This document shows, piece after piece, positions 33,756-42,653 of a DNA stretch of 64,000 bases. Numbering within the stretch: position 1 is the stretch's first letter; the number at the start of each line of letters is the position of its first letter. The notes under the pieces are model-generated. The model did not search any database. It was not told the DNA's origin and saw only the letters and a list, made by a program, of their open reading frames with translations. Source of the DNA: Chordicoccus furentiruminis (lineage in GTDB: Bacteria > Bacillota > Clostridia > Lachnospirales > Lachnospiraceae); NCBI RefSeq assembly GCF_019355395.1, contig NZ_CP048829.1:3079001-3143000 (forward strand), in the 5' to 3' direction. Both the position numbers and the translations under genes were made by a program.

Positions 33756-35285
33756 GTGAGGGATATGAACTGGCTGAGACGAAGACAGGAGAGGATGAAG
33801 GCGCGGACGCATTCCATGACACGGGAACTGTCACTCCTGATCGCCTCGATCATCGTGCTGGCGCTGGTGGTGATCGGCGTCATGACCTGGCTCTTTCTGG
33901 AGCCTTTCTACCGGAGTGACAGGATCAGGAGGATGAAGGATACCTATCAGCAGCTGGTTTCGCTCACGAAGAGCGAGATCGACTCATCGGAATCGATCAA
34001 GATGATGCTGCTGAACAACAATATTCAGGTGACGATCGTGTCAAGTACAATGGATTCGGTCTACACAACGAGTCACGAACCGAACCGGAATCTGGTGCGT
34101 CTCTATGAGTATGTCACGGGGTTTGCAAGGGAGAACACGGATGTACTCGAGAAGACGGACGCCTATACCCTGCAGATCACAAAGGAGGCCCATCCGGCAC
34201 TCGATTATCTGGAAATGTGGGGGCAGCTGGAATGTGGGGATTACTTCCTTCTTCAGACGCCGCTGGACAGCATCCGATCTGTTGCGAAGCTGACACTGAT
34301 GTTCTATCTTCTGCTCGGTGCCGGCGTGATTCTGATCTCGGTCGCTGTCGTCTGCTTCCTCGTGAGGCGCTACACGCGCCCGATCGTGCAGCTGACCGCT
34401 CAGGCCCGGCGGATGGCAAATCTTGATTTCGAGGCGCGCTATGAGGGATCGGAAACGAACGAGATCGGCGAACTCGGACGGAGCTTCAACAAGATGTCGT
34501 CGGAACTGGAGCGGACGATTTCGGAGCTGAAGTCCGCCAACGCGGAACTGCAGAGGGACAACGAGAAGAAGACGAAGATCGACGAGGTCCGCAAGGAGTT
34601 TCTGAACAATGTCTCCCATGAGCTGAAGACGCCGATCGCGCTGATTCAGGGGTATGCGGAGGGACTGAAGGAAAATATCGCCGAGGACGCGGAGAGCCGC
34701 GACTTTTACTGCGACGTCATCATCGACGAGTCATCGAAGATGAATCATATGGTGAAAAAGCTCCTGACGCTCAACCAGCTCGAGTTCGGCAACGATCCGG
34801 TGGTGATGGAACGGTTCGATCTGACCGGACTGATCTCCGGCGTCATTCAGGGGATGAAGATTATGATTGACGAGGCGGGAGATGCGGTTTCGTTCGCGCA
34901 GAAGGAGCCGGTCTATGTCTGGGGTGACGAGTTCAAGATTGAGGAAGTCGTCACCAACTATCTCAGCAATGCGGTCCATCACTGCGAGAACGAAAAAAGA
35001 ATCGAGATCACGATGAAAGAAGAGGACGGAATCGTGACGACGACCGTCTTCAACACCGGACGTCCGATTCCGGAGGAGGATATCGGACGCGTCTTCGAGA
35101 AGTTCTATAAGGTGGATAAGGCAAGAACCCGCGCTTACGGAGGATCCGGCATCGGACTTTCCATCGTTCAGGCGATCATGGACGGCCATCAACAGCGCTG
35201 CGGCGTGAAGAATTATGAGAACGGCGTGGCTTTCTGGTTCACACTGGAGAGCAAGTCGGAGGAACAGGTCCAGACGCCTTCCTGA
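33756..35285 (+). CDS. sensor histidine kinase
   Basis: 509 residues. Membrane segment 26-48, external sensor domain about 50-178 (no PAS signature recognised), second membrane segment 179-203, HAMP 204-256, coiled coil, HisKA with NNVSHELKTP (His288), then HATPase with N box NYLSNAVHH, G1 FNTGRPIPEEDIGRVFEKFYKVD and G2 GGSGIGLSIV. All catalytic boxes are intact. A GTG start with AGGAAG upstream is used; an ATG three codons later (33765) is possible but its ribosome site is too close. No response regulator is adjacent; the one at 27653 is the nearest candidate. The signal is unknown. Confidence 0.92.
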   Translation: MRDMNWLRRRQERMKARTHSMTRELSLLIASIIVLALVVIGVMTWLFLEPFYRSDRIRRMKDTYQQLVSLTKSEIDSSESIKMMLLNNNIQVTIVSSTMDSVYTTSHEPNRNLVRLYEYVTGFARENTDVLEKTDAYTLQITKEAHPALDYLEMWGQLECGDYFLLQTPLDSIRSVAKLTLMFYLLLGAGVILISVAVVCFLVRRYTRPIVQLTAQARRMANLDFEARYEGSETNEIGELGRSFNKMSSELERTISELKSANAELQRDNEKKTKIDEVRKEFLNNVSHELKTPIALIQGYAEGLKENIAEDAESRDFYCDVIIDESSKMNHMVKKLLTLNQLEFGNDPVVMERFDLTGLISGVIQGMKIMIDEAGDAVSFAQKEPVYVWGDEFKIEEVVTNYLSNAVHHCENEKRIEITMKEEDGIVTTTVFNTGRPIPEEDIGRVFEKFYKVDKARTRAYGGSGIGLSIVQAIMDGHQQRCGVKNYENGVAFWFTLESKSEEQVQTPS

Positions 35286-35313
35286 ACTTGCCGTTCATTT
35301 CCGGAACGGAATA

Positions 35314-35322
35314 TGGTATGAT
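35314..35322 (+). promoter_or_regulatory. extended -10 promoter of hisHF
   Basis: TGGTATGAT, the same extended -10 string as in the buk/MocR gap, lies 37 bases before the hisH start. No clear -35. Confidence 0.5.
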
Positions 35323-35358
35323 GAACCGGATGAACGGAAATGACAGGGAGCGGAAGAC

Positions 35359-35967
35359 ATGATAGCGATCATCGATTATGACGCCGGGAACGTCGCGAGC
35401 GTGGAAAAAGCGTTCCGGAAACTCGGGCGTAAGGCGGAGATTACCCGTGATCCGGCCGTGATTCTGAAGGCGGATCATGTGGTTCTGCCGGGCGTGGGCA
35501 ATTTCGGCGACGCAGCCGGCAATCTCAGAAAATACGGTATGGATGAGGTCATACGGGACGTCGTCAGAAAGGAGATCCCCTTCCTCGGCATCTGTGTCGG
35601 GATGCAGCTGCTCTATGAGGGAAGCGAGGAGAGTCCGGATGTACCGGGACTCGGGCTGATCCGCGGTCAGGTCCGCCGCTTTCCGGGCGGGGAGGGACGG
35701 AAGGTTCCCCAGATCGGGTGGAACTCGATCTTCATGATGAACGGAGACGAGCTGCTTGACGGTGTTCCGAACGGAGCCTTCGTCTATTTTGTCCATTCCT
35801 ATTACGGCAAGGCGGAGAACACGAACTGCGTACGCGCGGTCTGCGGCTACGGGCCGATCTTTGATGCGTCGATTCAGAAGGGACGCGTGTTCGCCACACA
35901 GTTCCATCCGGAAAAATCCGGGAACGTGGGTCTCAGAATCCTTGACAATTTCGTACATGTCAAGTGA
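35359..35967 (+). CDS. hisH: imidazole glycerol phosphate synthase, glutaminase subunit
   Basis: 202 residues, class I glutamine amidotransferase. It feeds ammonia to HisF for the step to IGP and AICAR in histidine synthesis. [24 protein letters not shown], the nucleophile elbow [11 protein letters not shown] (Cys79) and the TQFHPEKSG His/Glu pair are seen. The hisF gene follows after 12 bases. Only hisH and hisF of the pathway are here, so the other his genes must lie elsewhere. Confidence 0.96.
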   Translation: MIAIIDYDAGNVASVEKAFRKLGRKAEITRDPAVILKADHVVLPGVGNFGDAAGNLRKYGMDEVIRDVVRKEIPFLGICVGMQLLYEGSEESPDVPGLGLIRGQVRRFPGGEGRKVPQIGWNSIFMMNGDELLDGVPNGAFVYFVHSYYGKAENTNCVRAVCGYGPIFDASIQKGRVFATQFHPEKSGNVGLRILDNFVHVK

Positions 35968-35979
35968 GGAGGGCGGATT

Positions 35980-36741
35980 ATGCTGACGAAACGAATCATT
36001 CCCTGCCTTGATGTGGACGGAGGCAGAGTGGTAAAGGGCGTCCGCTTCGTCGATCTCGTCGATGCGGGCGATCCCGTGGAGGTCGCGAAGGCGTATAATG
36101 AGGAAGGCGCGGATGAACTGGTCTTTCTCGATATCACGGCTTCATCAGACCGGCGCGACACAGTGGTGGATATGGTCCGCCGTGTGGCGGAGCAGGTGTT
36201 TATCCCGTTTACGGTGGGCGGAGGCATCCGCAGCGTAGACGACATGAGACGGATCCTCCGTGAGGGCGCCGACAAGGTGTCGGTAAACACGGCGGCGGTC
36301 GAACACCCGGAGCTGATCCGCGAGGGCGCGGAGAAATTCGGACGCCAGTGCATCGTGATCGCCATTGACGCGAAGCGGCGACCGGACGGATCCGGATGGA
36401 ATGTCTTTGTGAAGGGAGGCCGGGAGGATACCGGCCTCGATGCGGTTGAATGGGCGAAGAGAGCCGTTTCTCTCGGCGCCGGCGAAGTGCTTCTGACCTC
36501 CATGGATGCGGACGGAACGAAGAACGGCTATGACATCGGACTCACAAAGGCGGTTTCCTCTGCGGTGGACGTGCCGGTGATCGCTTCGGGGGGCGCCGGG
36601 AAGGCGGAGGATTTCTATCAGGCTCTGACGGAAGGCGGCGCGGATGCCGCTCTGGCGGCTTCGCTTTTTCATTTCAACGAGCTTTCCATCGGAGAGGTGA
36701 AACAGTATCTGGATGAACGGAAGGTTCCGGTCCGCTGGTAA
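35980..36741 (+). CDS. hisF: imidazole glycerol phosphate synthase, cyclase subunit
   Basis: 253 residues, TIM barrel. [20 protein letters not shown] (catalytic Asp11) and VIAIDAKR (second Asp near 130), with phosphate loops VGGGIRS and ASGGAG. It forms the complex with HisH from the preceding gene. GAGGAGGG is in place. The uracil-DNA glycosylase gene starts 17 bases downstream with its own AAGGAGG, so the group may be one transcript. Confidence 0.97.
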   Translation: MLTKRIIPCLDVDGGRVVKGVRFVDLVDAGDPVEVAKAYNEEGADELVFLDITASSDRRDTVVDMVRRVAEQVFIPFTVGGGIRSVDDMRRILREGADKVSVNTAAVEHPELIREGAEKFGRQCIVIAIDAKRRPDGSGWNVFVKGGREDTGLDAVEWAKRAVSLGAGEVLLTSMDADGTKNGYDIGLTKAVSSAVDVPVIASGGAGKAEDFYQALTEGGADAALAASLFHFNELSIGEVKQYLDERKVPVRW

Positions 36742-36758
36742 GGAGGAGCGGCAGACAT

Positions 36759-37478
36759 ATGGCGATCACGGGAGAATGGGAGAAGGCGCTGCGGCCTGAA
36801 TTCGCGAAGCCGTATTACGCGGAGCTTTATCGGACGGTCCGGGAGGAATACCGGACGCGGGTGATCTATCCGCCGGCGAAGGATATTTTCAACGCGTTCG
36901 CCTTCACACCGCTTGAGAAGGTGCGTGTCCTGATTGTGGGACAGGATCCTTATCATGAGCCGGGTCAGGCCAACGGCTTGTGTTTCTCCGTCCATCCGGG
37001 CGTGCCGGTTCCTCCGTCGCTGGTCAATATCTACAAGGAACTGCACGAGGATCTGGGATGCCGGATCCCGGACAACGGGGATCTGACGCACTGGGCCGAA
37101 CAGGGCGTGATGCTGCTCAATACCGTGCTGACGGTTCGTGCCCATCAGGCCAATTCTCACCGGAATATCGGATGGGAAACCTTCACGGATGCCGCGATCC
37201 GCGTGATCGCGGCGGAAGACCGGCCGATCGTTTTCATTCTCTGGGGAGGAGCGGCACGCCGAAAGAAGAGTATGATCACCAATCCGAAGCATCTGGTGAT
37301 TGAATCGGCTCATCCGTCGCCGCTATCGGCCTATAACGGGTTTTTCGGAAGCCGCCCGTTTTCCCGCTGCAACAAGTACCTTGAGCAGAACGGCCTTCCG
37401 CCGATCGACTGGCAGGTTCCGGATACGGGCGAAAAGCGGAAGACGGACGCAGGGCCGGCCGGCGCGGCAGAATCATGA
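36759..37478 (+). CDS. ung: uracil-DNA glycosylase
   Basis: 239 residues, family 1 UDG. It removes uracil from DNA. The water-activating loop GQDPYH (Asp63), the LLNTVLTVR segment, and the minor-groove loop HPSPLSAYNGFFGSRPFS are intact. About 15 residues of charged, Ala-rich tail follow the fold. The gene ends just inside a possible ATG of the next gene. Confidence 0.97.
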   Translation: MAITGEWEKALRPEFAKPYYAELYRTVREEYRTRVIYPPAKDIFNAFAFTPLEKVRVLIVGQDPYHEPGQANGLCFSVHPGVPVPPSLVNIYKELHEDLGCRIPDNGDLTHWAEQGVMLLNTVLTVRAHQANSHRNIGWETFTDAAIRVIAAEDRPIVFILWGGAARRKKSMITNPKHLVIESAHPSPLSAYNGFFGSRPFSRCNKYLEQNGLPPIDWQVPDTGEKRKTDAGPAGAAES

Positions 37479-37498
37479 GGGAAGGAAGTACACTGCAT

Positions 37499-39145
37499 AT
37501 GTCACAGTCAGCGAAGGGTCAGGTGACCAGACAGGCCGCGTTTCTGATGGCCGCCCAGATGATCTCGTCTGTCATCGGACTGCTTTACCGGAGCCCGCTC
37601 CATCTGCTGATGGGGTCCGAGGGCGACGGATATTATCAGTATGCCTATGAATGGTACACCATCATACTGCTGATCTCGTCGTACAGCATTCCGAGCGCGG
37701 TGTCGAAGGTGATGGCGGAGCGGCTGGCGGTGCACGAGTACCGGAACGCCTTCAAGGTTTTCAAGGCAGCTCTTCTTTATGTGCTGGTTGTCGGCGGAGT
37801 GGGCGCGGCGGTGGCCTTTTTCGGCGCGCCGTTCATCCTCGCGAAGCAGCCGGACGCGGTGCTGGCTCTTCGCGTGCTTGCGCCGACGATCATGCTGTCC
37901 GGCTTCCTCGGAGTGTTCCGCGGCTTCTTCCAGGCGCATAACACGATGAAGCCCACAGCGGTTTCCCAGGTCGCCGAGCAGATCATGAACGCCGTCTTCT
38001 CGATCCTGATGGCGTATCTGCTGACCCGTCCGTATGCGGGCAACCCGGGACTCAGAGGAAAATTCGGCGCCGCCGGCGGCACCATCGGCACGGGCGCCGG
38101 TGTGGTGACCGGGCTTGTCGTGATGCTGCTGGCCTGGTTCGTGAACCGGAAGATGGTTTCGCGCCGCATCGCCCGCGACCGTCATGAGAAGGAGGAGTCC
38201 TATCAGGAAGTCATCCGCGTGATTCTTCTGATGTGCACGCCGATCATTCTGGCGACCTGCGTGTACAATCTGACTTCCGTCGTGGATCAGGTGATCTTCA
38301 CGAACGTGATCACCGGCAAGGGATATACATCGGCGCAGGTCAGTATTCTCTACGGCATCTTCGGCTACCGCGTCAAGCCGATCATCAATATCCCGATCGC
38401 GCTGGCGTCCGCCACCTCCACCGCGCTGATTCCCGCGGTGGCGACTTCGATCTCGCGCGGATCGAAAAAGGAAGCGGTATCCAAAATTGACGAGTGCATC
38501 AAGATGACGCTTTTCATCTCGATTCCCTCCGCGGTCGGCGTGGCGGTCCTGTCCTATCCGGTCATGTTCGCTCTTTATCCGGGAAGGGCGGTCACTGTAG
38601 AGGCCGCGGCGCAGCTGCTGAGCCTCGGGGCAGTCTCCGTGGTGTTCTACAGCCTCTCGACTGTGACAAACGGGGTGCTGCAGGGACTCGGCCGGCCGTC
38701 CGTCCCGGTCCGCAACGCGGCCGCTGCGCTGGGCGTCAATGTCGCGGTTCTCTATGTGACGACTGCGCTTCTCAACTGGCATGTCTACGGCATCGTCGTC
38801 TCGATCCTTGCGTACTCGATGACCGTGATGATCCTCAACGCGCTGTCGGTACGCAAGTATGTCGCCTACAGCCACTCGGTCCGGCAGTTCGCCGCACCGG
38901 TGAAGGCGTCCGTCGTGATGGGCGCGGCGGTGGGGGCTGTCTACTGGATCCCGAAGCTTCTGTTCGGCTTTATCTTCAGCCGGTATCTTGCGAGTGCGCT
39001 GCTTCTCGTCGTATCCGTTCTGACCGGTATCGTGGTATACGTGCTGATGTATGACCGTTTCGCGCACCTGACGGATGATGAGCTGCGCCGTGTTCCGCTG
39101 GGAACGCGCCTTCTGCATCTGCTGCGTCTCCTTCATCTGAGGTAA
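37499..39145 (+). CDS. SpoVB/MurJ-like lipid flippase
   Basis: 548 residues, about 14 membrane segments, MOP superfamily. SpoVB-like proteins move lipid-linked wall or polysaccharide precursors. The opening QVTRQAAFLMAAQMISSVIGLLYR, the Arg/Lys-rich loops and the segment VDQVIFTNVITGKGYTSAQVSILYG fit this group. The start at 37499 is preferred because AAGGAAG lies ten bases upstream; an ATG at 37475 overlaps the ung stop but has no ribosome site. Alternatives are MurJ for lipid II or a teichoic/polysaccharide flippase. It is distinct from the Wzx-type flippase at 20882. Confidence 0.82.
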   Translation: MSQSAKGQVTRQAAFLMAAQMISSVIGLLYRSPLHLLMGSEGDGYYQYAYEWYTIILLISSYSIPSAVSKVMAERLAVHEYRNAFKVFKAALLYVLVVGGVGAAVAFFGAPFILAKQPDAVLALRVLAPTIMLSGFLGVFRGFFQAHNTMKPTAVSQVAEQIMNAVFSILMAYLLTRPYAGNPGLRGKFGAAGGTIGTGAGVVTGLVVMLLAWFVNRKMVSRRIARDRHEKEESYQEVIRVILLMCTPIILATCVYNLTSVVDQVIFTNVITGKGYTSAQVSILYGIFGYRVKPIINIPIALASATSTALIPAVATSISRGSKKEAVSKIDECIKMTLFISIPSAVGVAVLSYPVMFALYPGRAVTVEAAAQLLSLGAVSVVFYSLSTVTNGVLQGLGRPSVPVRNAAAALGVNVAVLYVTTALLNWHVYGIVVSILAYSMTVMILNALSVRKYVAYSHSVRQFAAPVKASVVMGAAVGAVYWIPKLLFGFIFSRYLASALLLVVSVLTGIVVYVLMYDRFAHLTDDELRRVPLGTRLLHLLRLLHLR

Positions 39146-39304
39146 ATGCAGCCGCAGCCGTCCGATTCCGATCCAAAACGTTTCAGAACGTGCGGCGTGC
39201 GCGGCGGCAAGGGTTCCGGGCGCATGCCTGAACGTATGACAGATGCGGCAGTACATGCCCGGATTCGGGCCGATGAACCAGGAGAAACCCGGAAAGGAAG
39301 GCGG

Positions 39305-40030
39305 ATGAAGACGGAAAAGACGAATCATCGGGCGTATCAGCGGGAACTCGACCGGCTGATCGCAAAGAACAGGGAGGCCGGCATTGTGCCGAGCCTCCTT
39401 CTGCATAGCTGCTGCGCGCCGTGCAGCTCCTATGTGCTGGAGTATCTGTCAGAGGATTTTTCCATCACGGATCTCTACTACAACCCGAATATTACGGAGA
39501 AGGAGGAATACCGCCGGCGTGCGGATGAGATGAGGCGGCTGATCGGGGCGCAGCCCCATCTTCATCCCGTCTGGTTTGTCGAAGGTGTCTACGAGCCGGA
39601 CCGCTTTTTCGAAACCGTGAAGGGGTATGAGAAGGAACGGGAAGGCGGGGCGCGCTGCCTTCTCTGCTTCCGCCTCCGTCTGGAGGAGGCTGCCCGCGCG
39701 GCCTGCGGGGGATATACGGATCCAGCCGACGGAAGGCACAGGATGTACGACTTCTTTACGACCACACTGACGATCAGCCCGCTGAAGGATGTGGATGCGA
39801 TCAACCGGATCGGAGAGGAGATCGCCGGAGAATGCCGGGCGCGGTTCGGCCCGGAGGCGCCGCGGTGGCTCCCGTCGGATTTCCGGAAACACGGAGGCTA
39901 TGCGCGGAGCATCGAGCTGTCCCGTGCCTACGGACTTTACCGGCAGAATTACTGCGGCTGCGTATTCTCGAAGCGGCGGGATCTGCTGATCGGCCGGCGG
40001 AACGATCCGGAAACGGGCGGGAATCCGTGA
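39305..40030 (+). CDS. queH: epoxyqueuosine reductase QueH
   Basis: 241 residues of the DUF208/QueH family. QueH performs the last step of queuosine synthesis on tRNA, reducing epoxyqueuosine. Its Fe-S and iron ligands come from conserved Cys: HSCCAPCSSY near the start, ARCLLCFRLRLEEAA and NYCGCVFS are all seen. DFFTTTLTISPLKD is a family phrase. The start at 39305 is chosen because AAGGAAGG precedes it and it begins near the first motif; 160 bases upstream stay open but hold no other gene. No other queuosine genes are in the window. Confidence 0.92.
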   Translation: MKTEKTNHRAYQRELDRLIAKNREAGIVPSLLLHSCCAPCSSYVLEYLSEDFSITDLYYNPNITEKEEYRRRADEMRRLIGAQPHLHPVWFVEGVYEPDRFFETVKGYEKEREGGARCLLCFRLRLEEAARAACGGYTDPADGRHRMYDFFTTTLTISPLKDVDAINRIGEEIAGECRARFGPEAPRWLPSDFRKHGGYARSIELSRAYGLYRQNYCGCVFSKRRDLLIGRRNDPETGGNP

Positions 40031-40041
40031 GACCGCTGATG

Positions 40042-40070
40042 TTGCGCATCGGCGGGGCTTGCAGTATAAT
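40042..40070 (+). promoter_or_regulatory. promoter of argH
   Basis: TTGCGC (40042-40047), a 17-base spacer, then a perfect TATAAT (40065-40070). Initiation falls about 26 bases before the argH start. Confidence 0.75.
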
Positions 40071-40102
40071 GGGCGGAAATTCAGATTAAGAAAGGGGATC
40101 AT

Positions 40103-41503
40103 ATGGCTCAGCTTTGGGGCGGACGTTTCACAAAGCAGGAAAATGAACTGGTGAACGCGTTCAATGAGTCTTTGACCTTCGACCGGCGGCTGGCCGAGCA
40201 GGATATCGTCGGCAGCCTCGCCCACGCGGCGATGCTGACGCAGCAGGGGATCCTGACGAAGGAAGAGGGCGAACAGATCATGGAGGGACTGGAGTCCATC
40301 CATAAGGACATCTCCGACGGTACGCTCAAGGTCGCCGGGGATTATGAGGATATCCACAGCTTTGTGGAGTCCAATCTGATCGAACGGATCGGCGAAACGG
40401 GGAAGAAACTTCACACCGGCCGGTCAAGAAACGATCAGGTGGCGGTGGATATGCGCCTCTATGTGCGGAATGAGCTCGACGAGATCTCTGACCTTCTGCT
40501 GGAGCTTCTGCATACCGTCCTTTCCCTGATGGAAGAGCATCAGCATACTTATATGCCCGGTTTCACACATCTTCAGAAAGCGCAGCCGGTTACGCTGTCC
40601 CATCATTTCGGCGCCTACTTCGAGATGTTCCGCCGGGACTATGAGCGGATGATCTCGATCCGCGGCCGGATGAACGTCTGTCCGCTCGGAAGCGGCGCGC
40701 TCGCCGGGACAACCTATCCGCTTGACCGGCAGATGACCGCGCAGATCCTTGAATTCGACGGGCCGTGCGAGAATTCGATGGACGGCGTCTCGGACCGGGA
40801 TTATGTCATCGAGACACTGGACGCGCTGGCGATTGCCATGATGCATCTCTCCCGGCTCTCCGAGGAGATCTGCATCTGGAACTCGAACGAGTACCAGTTC
40901 ATCGAGCTGGACGACGCGTACGCGACGGGCTCCAGCATCATGCCCCAGAAGAAGAATCCGGATATCGCCGAGCTGATCAGAGGAAAGACCGGACGCGTCT
41001 ACGGCGCGCTCGTCCAGATGCTGACGACGATGAAGGGCCTTCCGCTTGCCTACGACAAGGACATGCAGGAGGACAAGGAGATGACCTTCGACGCCGTCGA
41101 TACGGTGAAGAACTGTCTGACGCTTATGAAAGGCATGCTGTCCACATCCCGCTTCAACGAGGAGAGAATGAAAAAGAGCGCGCAGCAGGGCTTCGCCAAC
41201 GCCACCGACGCGGCCGATTATCTTGTGAGGAAGGGCGTTCCGTTCCGGGACGCGCACGGGATGATCGGGCAGCTGGTGCTCCGGTGCATCGAGAAGAATA
41301 CGAGCCTTGACGAACTGCCGCTCAGTGAGTACCGCGCGGTATGTCCGGCCTTCGACAAGGATGTCTACGAGGCCATCTCCCTGTCCGCCTGCGTCAGCCG
41401 GCGTCTCACGAAGGGAGCGCCCGGCGCCATGGCAGAAGAGATCGCCGGAGCGAAGGCGTATCTCCGTATGATCGAGGATCTGGACAAGTCTGAGGAGCGG
41501 TAA
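40103..41503 (+). CDS. argH: argininosuccinate lyase
   Basis: 466 residues of the fumarase/aspartase superfamily. It splits argininosuccinate to arginine and fumarate. TGRSRNDQVAVDMRLY, HTYMPGFTHLQKAQPVT, and the mobile loop TGSSIMPQKKNPD with the catalytic Ser are present. AAAGGGG upstream. It has its own promoter and is the only arginine gene in the window. A GC hairpin separates it from asd. Confidence 0.97.
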   Translation: MAQLWGGRFTKQENELVNAFNESLTFDRRLAEQDIVGSLAHAAMLTQQGILTKEEGEQIMEGLESIHKDISDGTLKVAGDYEDIHSFVESNLIERIGETGKKLHTGRSRNDQVAVDMRLYVRNELDEISDLLLELLHTVLSLMEEHQHTYMPGFTHLQKAQPVTLSHHFGAYFEMFRRDYERMISIRGRMNVCPLGSGALAGTTYPLDRQMTAQILEFDGPCENSMDGVSDRDYVIETLDALAIAMMHLSRLSEEICIWNSNEYQFIELDDAYATGSSIMPQKKNPDIAELIRGKTGRVYGALVQMLTTMKGLPLAYDKDMQEDKEMTFDAVDTVKNCLTLMKGMLSTSRFNEERMKKSAQQGFANATDAADYLVRKGVPFRDAHGMIGQLVLRCIEKNTSLDELPLSEYRAVCPAFDKDVYEAISLSACVSRRLTKGAPGAMAEEIAGAKAYLRMIEDLDKSEER

Positions 41504-41507
41504 ACCC

Positions 41508-41533
41508 GGCGCCGCCTGCGGCGGCGCCTTTCT
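41508..41533 (+). terminator. weak terminator after argH
   Basis: GGCGCCGCC (41508-41516) pairs perfectly with GGCGGCGCC (41520-41528), TGC loop, then TTTCT. The T run is short, so read-through into asd is likely. Confidence 0.6.
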
Positions 41534-41550
41534 GTGAGGAGGAAAAACAA

Positions 41551-42639
41551 ATGTCTGAGAAACTGAGAGTCGGTATCCTTGGCGCAACGGGAATGGTCGG
41601 CCAGCGTTTCATCACGCTGCTTGAGAATCACCCGTGGTTCGAGATCCATACGCTGGCGGCGTCCGCGTCAAGCGCGGGCAAAACCTATGAGGAGTCTGTC
41701 GGCGGACGTTGGAAGATGGATACCCCGATGCCGGAATCGGTGAAGAAGATGGTCATCAAAAATGTGTCCGACATCGAGGATGTGGCGAAGGATGTGGATT
41801 TCCTTTTCTCAGCCGTCAATATGTCGAAGGATGAGATCCGCGCCATCGAGGAGCAGTACGCCCGGACAGAGACACCGGTCGTCTCGAATAACAGCGCGCA
41901 CCGCTGGACGCCGGATGTGCCGATGGTCATTCCCGAAATCAACCCGCAGCACTTCGAGATCATCGAGGCGCAGAAAAAAAGACTGGGGACGAAGAGAGGC
42001 TTTATCGCCGTGAAGCCGAACTGCTCGATTCAGTCCTACACGCCGGCTCTGGCCGCGTGGATGAAATTCGGACCGACGGACGTGGTCGTCAGCACCTACC
42101 AGGCGATTTCAGGTGCGGGCAAGACCTTCCGGGACTGGCCTGAGATGGAGGGCAACATCATTCCGTTCATCAGCGGCGAGGAGGAAAAGTCCGAGCAGGA
42201 GCCGCTCAAGGTGTTCGGCCATATTGAGAACGACCGAATCGTGAAGCTTGAGAGCGATCTCCGCATCACATCCCAGTGCATCCGTGTGCCGGTGCTCAAC
42301 GGCCATACGGCGACGGTGTTCCTGAACTTCAGGGAGAATCCGACGAAGGATGAGCTGGTGGAGGCGCTGCGCAGCTTCAGCGGCCGTCCGCAGGAGCTGG
42401 GGCTTCCTCACGCGCCGGAGCATTTTATCCAGTATCTTGAGGAAGACGACCGTCCGCAGGTGGCGCTGGACGTCAACTTCGGCGGCGGGATGGGAATTTC
42501 CATCGGACGCCTCCGCCGGGACAGCATTTTCGACTGGAAGTTTGTCGGCCTTTCGCATAACACGCTGCGCGGCGCGGCGGGCGGCGCGGTCGAGTGCGCC
42601 GAGATGCTGAAGGCGCTCGGCTACATCACGAGAAAGTGA
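41551..42639 (+). CDS. asd: aspartate-semialdehyde dehydrogenase
   Basis: 362 residues, NADPH enzyme that reduces aspartyl-4-phosphate to the semialdehyde for Lys, Thr, Met and wall diaminopimelate. GILGATGMVGQRF (dinucleotide fold), KPNCSIQSYTPAL (Cys158 nucleophile), and the conserved His in NGHTATVF. Pattern and length match the archaeal/fungal-type branch rather than the E. coli-type. GAGGAGG lies before the ATG. The topoisomerase gene begins 15 bases after it. Confidence 0.95.
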   Translation: MSEKLRVGILGATGMVGQRFITLLENHPWFEIHTLAASASSAGKTYEESVGGRWKMDTPMPESVKKMVIKNVSDIEDVAKDVDFLFSAVNMSKDEIRAIEEQYARTETPVVSNNSAHRWTPDVPMVIPEINPQHFEIIEAQKKRLGTKRGFIAVKPNCSIQSYTPALAAWMKFGPTDVVVSTYQAISGAGKTFRDWPEMEGNIIPFISGEEEKSEQEPLKVFGHIENDRIVKLESDLRITSQCIRVPVLNGHTATVFLNFRENPTKDELVEALRSFSGRPQELGLPHAPEHFIQYLEEDDRPQVALDVNFGGGMGISIGRLRRDSIFDWKFVGLSHNTLRGAAGGAVECAEMLKALGYITRK

Positions 42640-42653
42640 CCTGAGGAGGATCC

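Noticed and set aside
37508-39406. Minus-strand open frame of about 630 codons over the flippase gene
   Set aside because: Its translation is a His/Arg/Asp-rich mixture typical of antisense of a membrane protein. No start signal and no motif.
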